Assembly: GCA_035041965.1 (NCBI GenBank)
Contig: JAPYMA010000908.1
Coordinates: 310,001 to 374,000, forward strand
Length of the DNA stretch: 64,000 nucleotides
DNA from: Anisakis pegreffii
Taxonomy: Eukaryota; Nematoda; Chromadorea; Rhabditida; Anisakidae
Direction: 5' to 3'
Of the stretch, positions 63,767 to 64,000 are shown piece after piece. Each line of letters begins with the position of its first letter. Within the stretch, counting starts at the first letter, position 1. Below the pieces are notes generated by a model. It was not told where the DNA came from. It saw only the letters and a list, made by a program, of their open reading frames with translations, and ran no database searches. Position numbers and translations under genes: made by a program.

Positions 63767-64000
63767 GTAAGTTTCTCCCTTAGCAGTGTTCATTTCATGT
63801 CTTTACTATCAAAGTGAGATAATGAAAATGCCCTTCGAAGGTTTGACACTTTAAATTCATACTGCGTTGTTGAATCAAACAAGATCGCGCCGTACTTAGA
63901 CCATGATTATCATATCAGCGTACAATATTTCCATGGTATGCGTTCAAGTTCAGCTTGTCAGCTCGAAGCATTTGTTGAGATTCCTTTTGAGGATAGCATT
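63767..64000 (+). other. Myosin intron running off the window
   Basis: Begins with donor gtaagtttc directly after ..KKQLEEA and shows no acceptor followed by coiled-coil coding before the end. The C-terminal rod and tailpiece exon must lie downstream. Confidence 0.7.

Overview
The window is nematode genomic DNA: AT-rich, with short introns bounded by GT and (T)TTCAG, GTG/TTG-free conventional ATG starts, and several trans-splice-like acceptors just upstream of ATGs. Three genes encode SXP/RAL-2 (DUF148) secreted proteins whose lengths (150, 152 and 147 aa) and sequences match the Anisakis simplex allergens Ani s 8, Ani s 5 and Ani s 9 as I remember them. I therefore read this as Anisakis (A. 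simplex complex) or a very close relative. Species assignment rests on memory of those allergens and was not checked by a search.

Layout. (1) 1.4-2.3 kb, + strand: a small two-exon achaete-scute-type bHLH gene. (2) 6.4-7.1 kb, - strand: a two-exon secreted, extremely acidic low-complexity protein. (3) About 13-48.9 kb, + strand: one very long kainate/AMPA-type ionotropic glutamate receptor gene. Its amino-terminal-domain exons lie at 12968-17320 and its ligand-binding, pore and TM4 exons at 42194-48881. Splice phases agree across the 24.9-kb intron that joins the two blocks. (4) Inside that intron, on the opposite strand: the three SXP/RAL-2 allergen genes (22658-24630, 28828-31267, 36933-38582). 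They share an identical three-exon architecture with a constant 187-nt middle exon. (5) 54171-63766, + strand: sixteen exons of a muscle myosin heavy chain (UNC-54-like). The motor is complete and the rod is nearly complete; the last exon or exons lie past the window edge.

Between genes I see simple-sequence DNA and several structured repeats. These are three copies of a hairpin-like element built from ttaggcaaactgtccg-type units, an almost perfect 98-bp fold-back 0.4 kb inside the giant intron, a 110-bp direct duplication, a minisatellite in Ani s 8 intron 1, and some short palindromes. No rRNA, tRNA or CRISPR array was found by eye.

Functionally, the receptor gene (neuronal signalling), the myosin (body-wall or other muscle) and the bHLH factor (likely neural or gland specification) are ordinary animal genes. 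The notable arrangement is the secreted-allergen family expanded in tandem, antisense, within one intron of a neurotransmitter receptor gene. Exon coordinates were built by hand from splice consensus, reading-phase agreement and family resemblance. The 5' end of the receptor gene and one small exon near 16.3 kb remain unresolved.
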